A stretch of 64,000 nt of DNA from Bos javanicus (GCF_032452875.1 NC_083881.1:60395689-60459688); one strand, 5' to 3'; counted from the first letter of the stretch, positions 43,644-54,329 are shown. Notes: generated by a model from the sequence alone, not told the origin. Numbers and translations: made by a program.

Positions 43644-44049
43644 CCTGTGAAGAAAGCTGAGAGCTGAAGAATTGATGCTTTTGAACTGTGGTGTTGGAGA
43701 AGACTCTTGAGAGTCCCTTGGACTGCAAGGAGATCCAACCAGTCCATTCTAAAGGAGGTCAGTCCTGGGTGTTCTTTGGAAGGAATGATGCTAAAGCTGA
43801 AACTCCAGTACTTTGGCCACCTCATGCGAAGAGTTGACTCACTGGAAAAGACCCTGATGCTGGGAGGGATTGAGGGCAGGAAGAAAAGGGGATGACAGAG
43901 GATGAGATGGCTGGATGGCATCACCGACTCGATGGATGTGAGTTTGAGTGAACTCTGGGAGTTGGTGATGGACAGGGAGGCCTGGTGTGCTGTGATTCAT
44001 GGGGTTGAAAAGAGTCGGACACGACTGAGTGACTGAACTACAACTACTA
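43644..44049 (+). mobile_element. BovB 3' fragment, sense
   Basis: From 'cctgtgaagaaagctgag' to 'gtgactgaactacaactac'. Inserted in the sense MaLR. Confidence 0.93.
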
Positions 44050-44154
44050 ATCAAATTTGACTGGTGTCCTTATAAAAGGGGAAATTTGAACACAGAGACA
44101 CACAGAGAAGGAAAACTATGGAAATATGGAGGATTAGAGGGAGTGATCTATGAG

Positions 44155-44349
44155 TGTACTCAGTCATGAGCGACTCTGTGACTCCATGGACTATAACCTG
44201 CCAGACTCCTCTGTAATGGGATTTTCAGGGCAAGAATACTGGAGTGGGTTGCGTTTCCTCCTCCAGGGGATCTTCCTGACTCAGGGATTGAACCTGAGTC
44301 TCCTGCAGTGGCAGGCAGGTTCTTTACCACTGTGCCACCTGGGAATCCA
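44155..44349 (-). mobile_element. Bov-tA SINE, antisense
   Basis: From 'tgtactcagtcatgagcgac' to the antisense head 'ctgtgccacctgggaatcc'. It is bounded by atctatgag at 44146-44154 and 44350-44358; the second copy is shared with the next SINE. Confidence 0.92.
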
Positions 44350-44360
44350 ATCTATGAGCT

Positions 44361-44634
44361 GCTGCTGCTGCTAAGTAGCTTCAGTCATGTCCAACTCTGT
44401 GCAACCCCATAGACGGCAGCCCACCAGGCTCCACCACCCCTGGGATTCTCCAGGCAAGAACACTGGAGTGGGTTGCCATTTCCTTCTCCAACGCAAGAAA
44501 GTGAAAAGTGAAAGTGAAGTCGCTCAGTTGTGTCTGACTCTTAGCAACTCCATGGACTGCAGCCTACCAGGCTTCTCCATCCATGGGATTTTCCAGGCAG
44601 GAGTACTGGAGTGGGTTGCCATTGCCTTCTTCAA
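44361..44634 (-). mobile_element. BOV-A2 SINE, antisense
   Basis: Starts at the (gct)n tract and ends 'gttgccattgccttcttcaa'. Perfect 11-bp duplication atctatgagct at 44350-44360 and 44635-44645. It inserted at the very site already duplicated by the Bov-tA. Confidence 0.95.
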
Positions 44635-45942
44635 ATCTATGAGCTAAGGAATGCCAAATATTGTCAGTAAACTACCAGAAGCTGGGAAGAACACAGAAGG
44701 ATTCCCTTAAAGTTTTCAGAGGGAGCATTAGCTTGTTTTTTTGCCCTCACAATTTAGATATTATTTTTCATAACATCAAGGTTAGATTTTTCAAAATTTG
44801 GAATTAAAAAAAAATTTTACTTACCCTTTTTTCTTGTATCTCAGACCTATCGAGGATTCTTTCTCTCTCTCTTTATAGTATAGACTTCAGAATTTCAATT
44901 AGTAAGAGTTTGGAGGTCAACTTCCTCAGTGTTTATCTAAAAGTGGCTTTATTTTGCCCTTGTTCTTGAGAAGTAGTTCTGTGAAGTGTATCTATCTAGC
45001 CTGACAGCTGTCTTATTTTAGCATTTTGAAGATACTTTCTTACTATTTTCTAACTTCCATTGTTGCTGCTAAGTCAGCTGTGACTCTAATTATCACTTGT
45101 TTGTGGTTATCTTTCCTTTCTCACTGTGGCTGTCCTAAGGACATCATTGCCTCTGATTTCTGCAGTTTTGCTATGATGTGTCTAAGTGCCTTCTTTTGTC
45201 CTCCTTCTTTTTAGTTATTCTGTTTGGAGGTCATAGGAATTCCTGAATCTGAGGATTTGTGTCTTTCATAGTATTTGGAAAATGACTTTGTCTCTCTCTC
45301 TCTTTTTTATGAGGGAGGAAATGTGCTAATCTAAGCAAAAAACTAAGAACATGTCATCTGGCCCTATCACTTCATGGCAAATAGATGGAGAAGAAATGGA
45401 AGCAGTGACAGACTTTAGGTTCTTGGGCTCCAAAATCACTGCAGATGGTAACTGCAGCCATGAGATTAAAAGATTCTTGCTCCTTGGAAGAAAAGCTATG
45501 ACAAACCTAGACAGCATATTAAAAAACAGAGACATCACTTTGCCAGCAAAGTTCCATCTGCTTGAAGCTCTGGTTTTTCCAGAAGTCATATATGGATGTG
45601 AGAGCTAAACAGTAAGCAAGACTGAACACTGAAGAACTGATGCTTTTGAACTGTGGTGCTGGAGAAGACTCTTGAGAGTCCCTTGGACTGCAAGGAGATC
45701 CAACCAGTCAATCCTAAAGGAAATCAACCCTGAATATTCATTGGAAGGACTGATGCTGAAGCTGAAGCTCCAATACTTTGGCTACCTGATGTGAACAGCT
45801 GACTCTCTGGAAAAGACACTGATGCTGGGGAAGATTGAAGGCAGGAGAAGGGGACAACAGATAATGAAATGGTTGGATGGCATCATCACCTCAATATACA
45901 TGAGTTTGCGCAAACTCTGGAAGATAGTAATGGACAGGGAAG

Positions 45943-47143
45943 TACCGGAGTCCAGCTCTAGCAGCCAGGGATTCAACCTGAAGAGATGGATGGTGTCGGT
46001 GAGAGAAATGAGGCAGCCTCTCAGTTTTCTTGGACTGCCTATTTATTTCAAGTTTAAGATTCTCTTTTATACTTTTACAAAAACATTAGGTCAGAGGTTT
46101 GACATTTTCAGTTCCTCACCCAGATTTATTATCTCCATAAATCATTGTTTCTCTTCAGAGTTCCTGCTTCAGGGATTCTCTAGGAATCAGCTTTACCATC
46201 TATTATCTACCTCCTCTAATGTGTCCTATAGTTAACTTGTGATTACATTGTAACTCATGCTACATTCCTCAGTTTACTACTTATCTTCCTAAACCCTGTT
46301 TGCCCCTAACATCCTGAGCTCAGTTCAGTTCAGTTCAGTTCAGCCGCTCAGTCCTGTCCGACTCTTTGCGACCCCATGAATTGCAGCACGCCAGGCCTCC
46401 CTGTCCATCACAAACTCCCAGAGTTCACTCAGACTAACGTCCTTTGAGTCAGTGATGCCATCCAGCCATCTCATCCTCTGTCGTCCCCTTCTCCTCCTGC
46501 CCCCAATCCCTCCCAGCATCAGAGTCTTTTCCAAGGAGTCAACTCTTCACATGAGGTGGCCGAAGTACTGGAGTTTCAGCTTCAGAATCATTCCTTCCAA
46601 AGAAATCCCAGGGCTGATCTCCTGAGCTCACTATCTCTTAAAAAGGCTTCTAGCTATAGTGTCTCTAAAAGTTCCTAACTTCTATAAGCTATAGTAAAAT
46701 ACGCTAACTTTACAACATTCCTTAAATCTTTAACTTCTAACTGTTTTAATTATTTCTAAGCCCTAAATTCAGTAAACTCCTTTGCCATAAACATTCGCCT
46801 CACAAATAGGCTTCAGATAGCAATCCCTCCCATGGCCTCAAGCTACAGCCTATCTGCTCATCCTGGAACACTCTTTTGTAAAATCCTTGAACAAATGTCG
46901 GTGATTAATTTTATGAATTATTTTCTGAGCACAGCTGCAGAAGGCTTTGTGCCTTCTCATGCTCCTGTCAAGAACAATAAGCACCTTAATATTCCTTTTC
47001 AGTCAACTTAGCCGAGGAGAGGAAAAGACATGTCAGAATTACAAGGCCTAACTCCTTCATCCCAGGACCGTGCCTGGGAATGAGGAGAGGGATCTGGGGC
47101 CATGCCTCCATTTTGTCAGTAATGCCTAATGCGGCTCCCAATA
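45943..47143 (-). mobile_element. Solo LTR of a class II-type endogenous retrovirus, antisense
   Basis: On the minus strand it begins 'tattgggagccgcattagg' and ends 'gagctggactccggta', with a polyadenylation signal in 'gaaataaatagg' (about 46040-46051). A 6-bp duplication gggaag brackets it, as for class II elements. Both termini read TA instead of the usual TG and CA, presumably mutations. Without the BovB nested inside (and that BovB's duplicated target) it is about 890 bp. No retroviral genes remain. Confidence 0.65.
46323..46619 (-). mobile_element. BovB 3' fragment, antisense, inside the solo LTR
   Basis: Tail (ttcag)n at about 46323-46342, body to 'cccagggctgatc'. Perfect 11-bp duplication tcctgagctca at 46312-46322 and 46620-46630. 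It is the innermost member of a four-level nest. Confidence 0.96.
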
Positions 47144-47860
47144 GGGAAGCCTGTTGTGCTGCAGTCCATGGGGTTGCAAAGAGTCGGACATAGCTGAGCA
47201 ACTGAACCACAAAAACGTGCTAATAAATTTTTTATTTTAAAACAGTTTTAGGTTTATAGAAGCACATAGTGTAAAGATAGAAACTGGTACATCTACCCCA
47301 CACCCAGTTTCCCCTATTAGCATTTTACATTGGTGAGGTACATGCTCAATTGCTTTAAAATCTGCTTCTCATCAGTTCTTTGTGTCCTCTTCTCCTATAA
47401 CTCTCATGAGATGTACATTGGCATTTTACTCTATCTTAAATGCTCTTAACCATTATTTCATAGTGTCTGTCTCCTTTAATGCCTGTCCTATTGTGTAATT
47501 TACTTAGACCTATCTTCCAGCTCACCAATTCTCTCTTCAGCTATGTCCATACTGCTGTTTAGCCCATTGATTAGTATTTTATATTTCATTTATAGTAGTC
47601 TTTACTCCTGTAAGTTCTATTTGGATATTTTTCAAATTTTATCTGAATATTATCACTGATTGTTTGCTCTCTTTATTAGTATTTTTAAACCCTACTTTGT
47701 TTCTTTAAACATATTGTATTCTACATTTGATAATCCAAATACCTGAAGTCTTTGTCATTCTGGTCTTTATTTTTAATACTGATTTATTCATAAAATATTG
47801 TTTCATTTTCTGTTTTGTGATTTTATTTTTCCTTTGTAAAAATATGTATATGCTATAAGT

Positions 47861-48167
47861 CTATCAATGACAATTAAGGCCTGGGTTGAGACTGCAACTA
47901 ATGTTCACTTATGCAAAATGGAGGGACTACAGACAAGAATCACCTTAAGTGACAATACTTGGGTTGGGAGAGGAGGTTACTTGTCTTGGTCTGAGATAGA
48001 CAATTGTCCCTGTTGTCTTTCTCTGAGTGCCATGAAGGGTTTTGTTTTTCTAACTTCCTCTTCTTCAGTGGGTGTAACTCTTTTAAAAACCTATAAATAC
48101 CTGTGATGGGTTTTGATCTGCCTCCTAGCTTTGAATTCCATCCCTCTGAACACTGATGTTCTAGATC
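47861..48167. other. L1-adjacent, unassigned
   Basis: Probably more old L1-derived text, but I cannot align it with confidence. No gene. Confidence 0.4.
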
Positions 48168-48366
48168 GGTGGTCCCCAACTTTTTGGCTCCAGGGACTGG
48201 TTCCATGGAAGACAGTTTTTCCACGGATTGGGGGAGGTGGGGCAGGGGATGGTTTCAGGATGATTCAAGTGCATTGCATTTATTGTGCACTTTATTTCTA
48301 TTATTATTACATTGGCTCCACCTTAGATCATCAGGCATTAGATCCTAGAGGTTGGGGACCCCTGTT
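48168..48366 (-). mobile_element. Arthur1-like hAT-Tip100 DNA transposon
   Basis: Ends 'ggtccccaactttttggc' and 'ggttggggacccctg' are inverted. The interior has 'ccagggactggttccatgg' and 'catcaggcattagatcc'. Better preserved than the copy at 20446. Confidence 0.8.
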
Positions 48367-48514
48367 CTAGACCAGTGCTCCTAGGGTGTTCTTGCTTCTC
48401 TATTGTGCTGACTTACCTTCCTGAATTCCTGCAGTTTTGTACCTGGCCACCACCACAATACTCTCTAAACCATACATAATGTATATACTTTATATTTATT
48501 ATAAAACAGCCCCT

Positions 48515-48646
48515 GCTGCTACTGCTAAGTCACTTCAGTCGTGTCCGACTCTGTGCGACCCCATAGACGGCAGCCCACCAGGCTCCTCCATCTATGGGAT
48601 TTTCCAGGCAAGAATACTGGAGTGGGTTGCCATTGCCTTCTCCTAG
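48515..48646 (-). mobile_element. Bov-A monomer SINE, antisense
   Basis: Single Bov-A unit beginning with a (gct)n-like tract and ending 'gccattgccttctcctag'. Perfect 12-bp duplication aaaacagcccct at 48503-48514 and 48647-48658. Confidence 0.94.
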
Positions 48647-48658
48647 AAAACAGCCCCT

Positions 48659-50032
48659 AAAGTATATTTATCATTTATATTATATGTACATATTTGAATA
48701 ACATATAGCATATGTACATGTTTATGAATGAACACAATTGAGTGATTATTAATGTTATGCTGAAGAGGATATGGAAGGAGAAGGAAAAAGATGGGTTTGC
48801 TCATACTAGGGCAGCAATAGCAAAATAAGGGAAACAATCATTTGTCCCATATATTTACACTCATGATGTAGGAACACCAGTGGGATATGTGTTTTAGCAT
48901 TTGGCACGTTTTAAGGTAAATAAGAAGAAAAAACTTTCATTAAGAATTCCAAACATGCCAGCAATACTTTTTGGATGTCATGATTTTCACTCAAGGGAGG
49001 GGAGAGAAAGGCTGGGAGGATGGCAGGGCAGTTTCTCCCCCACCCCCTACCTCCCGCCCCTCACTGCTCCTGACTTTGCCAGCACTTGAGCCCTGACAGG
49101 AAAGTAAAAGAAAGGTGATGTTAGCAACCTCAGGCATGTGACTTCTTAACCCAACACTTCTGAATCCACTTCTTAGCTCTGTTTTCAATCACACTTAGGA
49201 AAAGGGGCACGTTTACCTTCGCAGCTCATTATCTGAGCTGCCATTGTTTCTGTTTCTCTCAAAGTTGGTCTCCAGTTCTCAGAATCTCTCTTCTCAACTC
49301 TCCTGACAGTCCTTTTCACAAATATATAGACATATTTCTCTAGTTCTTCCTTGGATCTGTGTGCCCAAGTGACCAAGGCAGCACATGACTGCAGAATTGG
49401 CTGTCCCTGGAATGGGGTCAGACGATGAGAAAGGAGTGTGCTAAGGCCTCCAGTGCCTGGGGATACAAGGGCATCTTTATGTGCGATCTGAAGTCAGCTT
49501 GCCTTTGAATGAGACAGGTTTGAGCCATCGCTGGTGCTGAAATAAACTCTTTGTTTACTCCGAGCCCCAAAGGAACACACATTCAGCTCATCTCTGTTGA
49601 GAAGACTGCATCCCTGTGACAATCAAAGAGCCTTCACTGTTGGCAATGAATAGGAGGTTCTGTTATGGTGATGATGGTCCAGGACTTTTATCTTCCCTTT
49701 GTGGCATCTCAAAGCTGAAACCCTGGTGAACTTTTTCTTTCTTTTTCTAGGTCATAAAGAGGAAACCTGGATTCTAGATGACTGCAAAGAGGTAAAATAC
49801 CTCAAAAAAATAAAATTCTTTCTGAAAGATTTTAATCAGAGAATGGTGCTATGTTTTGTGAAATCATGTTACAAAATGAATTTTACCAAGATGGAGAGAC
49901 AAACAGACTAACAGCAATAAAAGCACAGACTTACCTTGAAAGACAAAAAGATAAACCTTACTGGCCAATTGTAAACCTCTATAAATTCTCTGTTTATTTC
50001 ATTTTTATCTTTTATTTTACTTTTTTAAAAAA
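48659..50032. other. Single-copy, no gene called; one splice-like pair
   Basis: AT-rich at 48660-48900. 49733-49751 is a strong pyrimidine tract ending in AG, and a 'gaggtaaaa' donor-like site follows 41 nt later, so a micro-exon is possible but unsupported. No repeat recognised apart from short A/T-rich patches. Confidence 0.4.
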
Positions 50033-50245
50033 GTTTGTTTATTTGGCTGCGCTGGGTCTTGGTTATCACACTTGGTTTATTTCTGGCCAAAATCTTGGCT
50101 TTCTCTGCTCACTGAAGCTGAATAAAAAGTACGGAGACAGAGTTTGGAGGAAGTAGAAAGGTGGCTTTAATTCTCAACCAGCGGAGAGGGGAACATAATA
50201 GACTCCTGCCTCAAGAACTGTGCCCCCTGATTCCATGAGGAGTCT

Positions 50246-50522
50246 GCTGCTGCTGCTGCTAAGTCGCTCCAGTCGTGTCCGACTCTGTGCGACCCCATAG
50301 ACGGCAGCCCACCAGGCTCCCCCGTCCCTGGGATTCTCCAGGCAAGAACACTGGAGTGGGTTGCCATTTCCTTCTCCAATGCATGAAAGTGAAAAGTGAA
50401 AGTGAAGTCGCTCAGTCGTGTCCAACTCCTAGTGACCCCATGGACTGCAGCCTACCAGGCGCCTCCGTCCATGGGATTTTCCAGGCAAGAGTACTGGAGT
50501 TGGGTGCCATTGCCTTCTCCGT
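50246..50522 (-). mobile_element. BOV-A2 SINE, antisense
   Basis: Starts (gct)n, two Bov-A units. Perfect 12-bp duplication catgaggagtct at 50234-50245 and 50523-50534. Confidence 0.96.
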
Positions 50523-50849
50523 CATGAGGAGTCTAGGGGCTTACATAAGATAAGGGCTTGTAGTCAGGGGTCTATGACGAGGAACAAAGGTGTTAGAATT
50601 TTGATTTCTTCTTCTAGGATTGTTTCACAAACAGTAATAGGCTGGCATCAGTAACCCAGAAATTGGGTCTGGCAGCTTGGTGGCTCTGTGGTCTTCTTTC
50701 TGATGTGTAACTACAAACTATGAGAGGAAGGGTGTTGTAAGGGTAAACACCAGATAGGGGATGTATTTAACATAGACTCAAAGGGAAATAGGTGCGAAGT
50801 GTAATTCCTGCAGAGTTAGGGGGCAGAAAAGCAAACTTACATACATGTT

Positions 50850-51113
50850 GCTGCTGCTGCTGCTGCTAAGTCACTTCAGTCGTGTCTGACTCTGTGTGAC
50901 CCCATAGACGGCAGCCCACCAGGCTCCCCATCCCTGGGATTCTCCAGGCAAGAACACTGGAGTGGGTTGCCATTTCCCTCTCCAATGCATGAAAATGAAA
51001 AGTGAAAGGGAAGTCGCTCAGTCGTGTCTGACGCTCAGCGACCCCATGGACTGCAGCCTTCCAGGCTCCTCCGTCCATGGGATTTTCCAGGCAAGAGTAC
51101 TGGAGTGGGGTGC
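50850..51113 (-). mobile_element. BOV-A2 SINE, antisense
   Basis: Starts (gct)n, two Bov-A units, ends 'gtactggagtggggtgc'. Short duplication catgtt at 50844-50849 and 51114-51119. Confidence 0.94.
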
Positions 51114-51412
51114 CATGTTAGGAGCAGTTAAAAGTAAAAATAACAGAAATGTTCAGGCCTGCTTCTTGTTCTCTTTATCTTCTTTGTTCTCAGGAAAAGG
51201 AAAGAAAAACAAATTCATTCCTCTTTTTTTCCCTGTTCACTATTCAATTTTCCTGCAGTGTGGGGGATCTTTTTAGTTGTGGCTTATGGAATCTATTAGT
51301 AGTTCCCTGCTCAGGGACTGAACCCTGGCTCCCTGCATTGGGAACAGAGTCGTAGCCCCTGGATCATGAGGGAAGTTCCTATGTCATTTTTAAATCTTTT
51401 TTTTTTTAGGTT

Positions 51413-51503
51413 CAGTTCAGTTCAGTCGCTTGGTCTTGTCTGAACCACCGCACTCCAGACCTCCCTGTCCATCACCAACTCCCAGAATCCACCCAAATCC
51501 ATG
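51413..51503 (-). mobile_element. Short BovB 3' fragment, antisense
   Basis: (ttcag)n tail followed by diverged 'tcgcttggtcttgtctg' and 'agacctccctgtccatc'. ttaggtt on both sides is a possible 7-bp duplication. Confidence 0.8.
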
Positions 51504-51509
51504 TTAGGT

Positions 51510-51900
51510 TATCTTTTTTAAAATTCACCTCTCTTACTGATTTCCATCTATTTGGATAATATTCTCCAACTTGGTGACTTTTTTTTTTTTTTTAAAGACC
51601 TTTTTATTTTTTTACCAGAGAGGTTTTTAATTTTGTAAGCTCAAATCTGTCCATCTTTTTCTTTATGCCTCCAGAGTTTTTTGGGTTTTGGTTTTTCTTG
51701 TTTAGAAAGGCCTTTCTTATCTCAGGATTACAAAGAGATACTCTAATTATCTAGGTTTTCTTTTTGCACCTTAATCTTTAATCTATCTGGAATTTATTTT
51801 TGTGGATGGTGTAAGGATCCAGCTTGACTTTTTTCCTTTTATGAATATCCCTCATTGCTCCTTACTGGCCTATTTGGCTGCCTTGAAAAGATAAGCCTGG
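51510..51900 (-). mobile_element. Old L1 ORF2 fragment, antisense
   Basis: 'gtttagaaaggcctttctta', 'ttaatctatctggaatttat' and 'gatggtgtaaggatccagc' follow antisense L1M ORF2. Contains a T15 run at about 51580-51594. Confidence 0.7.
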
Positions 51901-52191
51901 GAATGATCAGCCTATTGTATAATCCTGAGGTCAGCGGCAAGAATCTGTTCTGTCCTCACTGCATAAGTGGTGGGGTTATTTTCAAGTAGAAAAAATGCAG
52001 GTGAAACCAACCATGGATGTTTAGTTGTAACAAACATGAGTAACTTGCTGTTTTTCTTCCAAAAGATACTCTGACTATAGGACTCTACTGCTTCAAATTC
52101 ATTTCCTTTCAGTTTCTAAAGGAATTATTATACATTTGCTTTGTGAATTGTGAATGATCATACAAGATAACAGCCCCTCTGCTCAAAATGC

Positions 52192-52508
52192 TTCAGTTCA
52201 GTTCAGTCATTCAGTCGGGTCCGACTTTCAGTGACCCCATGAATCGCAGCACGCCAGGCCTCCCTGTCCATCACCAGCTCCCGGAGTTCACTCAGACTCA
52301 CGTCCATCGAGTCAGTGATGCCATCCAGCCATCTCATCCTCTGTCGTCCCCTTCTCCTCCTGCCCCCAATCTCTCCCAGCGTCAGAGTCTTTTCCAATGA
52401 GTCAACCCTTCACCTGAGGTGGCCAAAGTACTGGAGTTTCAACTTTAGCATCATTCCTTCCAAAGAAATCCCAGGGCTGATCTCCTTCAGAATGGACTGG
52501 TTAGATCT
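52192..52508 (-). mobile_element. BovB 3' fragment, antisense
   Basis: (ttcag)n tail and a well-preserved body ending 'agaatggactggttagatc'. The upstream 51901-52191 is single-copy with nothing recognised. Confidence 0.94.
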
Positions 52509-52896
52509 TAGTCTTATGGAAAAACCAACTGTATATCAATATCTGTATCTATGTAATATAAATATATACACATGCAGCTGAGTTGAATAAGCACTCTAAA
52601 GCAGTACATATTAATGCACTATGAGTGATCTAATGAATTCCTGTATCCCCTCCAAGTCCTCGAGAGGGTAGGATGGTGTCACTGTCATTTTCACTTGCCT
52701 GGAACAAAGTAGTAGGTAAGTAACTTTAGGTTGAATGGAATTGAAATAGTAGGTAGCATCAGATCTGAGACAAGAGAGAACTTCATGGTTTTAAAGGTCA
52801 GAAGATGCTTCCTAGAGGCAATGCTTTGCTAGCCTTATGGATCCAGGAAGATGGAAAAGAGGAAGGAGGGGCTGTCAAGGCCATCTGACCCTGAGT
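52509..52896. other. Single-copy, no gene seen
   Basis: About 390 bp between two BovB pieces; AT-rich at 52530-52575. Nothing recognised. Confidence 0.45.
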
Positions 52897-53332
52897 ATTC
52901 CAGTGGTCATGTATGGATGTGAGAGTTGAACCATAAAGAAAGCTGAGTGCTGAAGAATTGATGCTTTGAACTGTGATGTTGGAGAAGACTCTTCAGAGTC
53001 CCTTGGACTGCAAGGAGATCCAACCAGTCCATCCTAAAGGAGATCAGTCCTAAATATTCATTGGAAGGACTGATGCTGAAGCTGAAGCTCCAGTACTTTG
53101 GCCACCTGATGAGAAGAACTGACTCATTGGCAAGGACCCTGATGCTGGGAAAGATTGAAGGTAGGAGGAGAAGGGGATGACAGAAGATGAGATGGTTGGA
53201 TGGCATCACCAACTCGATGGACATGAGATTGAGCAAGCTCTGGGAGTTGGTGATGGACAGGGAGGCCTGGCTTGCTGCAGTCTATGGGGTCACAAAGAGT
53301 CGGACACGACTGAGCAACTGAACTGAACTGAA
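52897..53332 (+). mobile_element. BovB 3' fragment, sense
   Basis: From 'ttccagtggtcatgtatgg' to an (aactg)n tail. It lies about 390 bp from an antisense BovB end, so the two form a 5'-to-5' facing pair. Confidence 0.94.
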
Positions 53333-54329
53333 TTGTCTCCCTTGAAACCAATTTTCACTGTTCTCACATATTAGTTCAGGTTGTCTGGGAGGGAGCTGAA
53401 AAGCTGTGAACATGATGTTGATCTCCTCAATCATCAAATGCTCCCAGAGCCCCATAGCTTTTCAGACCTGTGGAAATAAATTCTCTGGGAGCAACTTCCC
53501 CACTGACTCTTCTCTCTGCAGGAGTGACCAGCCAAGCGTGAGGCTCATGGAGGACTCCATCTGTCACAGGGCATTAGCGCTGTGAGTACACATCGTGCTC
53601 ACTGAGCAGAAGATACAAAACACCCTCCGCCGTCTCGGCACAAGCCTGAGTCTGACCTCTCCTCTCAGAGCCAGATCTAGTGTCAGTCACCCAACAGCAG
53701 CAGGCTTTCTGCCCAAGCACAGGAGCAACACAGCTGGCCCTGAAGATGCTGACCCTGCATGTCAGCTCTGAGGGAAGCAAGAAAAAGATGCTGAACACAA
53801 CAGAATGGACCTCATGCCCTAGGTCAGAGCCCCCTGAATTTGCCCGGGACATTTCCTGGGACAGCAGGACCCTGGGACAGGAGGAGCGTGGCTGTGGTCT
53901 AAGCTGGGAGGATACAGGCCCATACAGACCAATAGGCATCTTTCTCTGCTAATGAGGACCCTGTGCCCAGCCTGTTGGAGCAGGAAGATGGAAAATGGGA
54001 CATCCTCCTTGTCTTAATTCAGATCATCATGGCCATGATGGCTGCTCTCCTAAGACCACTGGGGCTGGTCATATTGTTCAGCAGTATCGTTTAAGCTTCT
54101 CTTAAAAAAAAAAAAAAAACCACCCAGAGCAGGCCCAGGAAAGTCTGCCCTCTGCCCATGGTCACATACGAGAAAGATTGACTTTATACAAATATTTGAC
54201 CTTCATTTGCTAGAGACACTTCCATGCAAACACGCACACACACGCGCACACATAGCCAGCTACTTAAAATGTTTCTTCTAATACCTGTTTTTTTTTTTTT
54301 ATGAGAAATTGATCTCAGCTTCAGAGATT
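53333..54329. other. Low-repeat stretch with an exon-like segment
   Basis: Holds a candidate exon at 53522-53581: 'cttctctctgcag' acceptor and 'gtgagtac' donor, one open frame. 53680-54090 is single-copy or of unknown origin. A15-16 run at about 54103-54119; CA-rich patch at 54229-54253; T-run at about 54289-54300. Confidence 0.35.

Larger units (their letters stand above)
43567..44740 (+). mobile_element. MaLR-type LTR, sense, split by a BovB and two SINEs
   Basis: Blocks 43567-43643 ('aatcctatcctctacaac', 'cagaatgtgacc'), 44050-44154 ('gactggtgtccttataaaag', 'gaacacagagacacacag') and 44646-44740 ('ctaccagaagctgggaag') are consecutive parts of a sense MLT1-type LTR. It is in the opposite orientation to the MaLR just upstream. 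Confidence 0.65.
45331..47216 (+). mobile_element. BovB 3' fragment, sense, split by a solo LTR
   Basis: Two pieces, 45331-45942 and 47144-47216, are one BovB ORF2 C-terminal and 3' end in sense. The first starts at the 'TKIMSSGPIT'-like codons and is damaged. The break falls after 'atggacagggaag', and gggaag is repeated at 45937-45942 and 47144-47149 around the inserted LTR. Confidence 0.92.
44741..47860 (-). mobile_element. Old L1 3' part, antisense, split by a nested stack
   Basis: 44870-45322 ('ggctttattttgcccttg', 'ctaacttccattgttgctg', 'gatttctgcagttttgctatg') and 47217-47860 ('ctttgtgtcctcttctcc', 'ttccagctcaccaattctc', 'ctgtaagttctatttgg') are consecutive antisense L1 text. A BovB inserted between them duplicated gtgctaat (45323-45330 and 47217-47224). 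Confidence 0.75.
50073..51257 (-). mobile_element. LTR-like element, antisense, carrying two BOV-A2 insertions
   Basis: The sequence between the CHR halves has LTR character on the minus strand: a 'tgcaggaaaattg' start at 51257 and an end near 'tttttattcagcttca' (50113) or further at 50073, with an ATTAAA-type signal at about 50163-50168. Without the SINEs it is roughly 0.6 kb. I found no clean target duplication, so edges are approximate and the class is unknown. Confidence 0.5.
50033..51380 (-). mobile_element. CHR-type SINE, antisense, split by an LTR
   Basis: The left part, 50033-50072 ('tttggctgcgctgggtcttgg'), and the right part, 51258-51380 ('agttccctgctcagggactg', 'atcatgagggaagttcc'), are the two ends of one antisense CHR SINE. 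About 1.2 kb of LTR-like sequence separates them. Confidence 0.75.
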
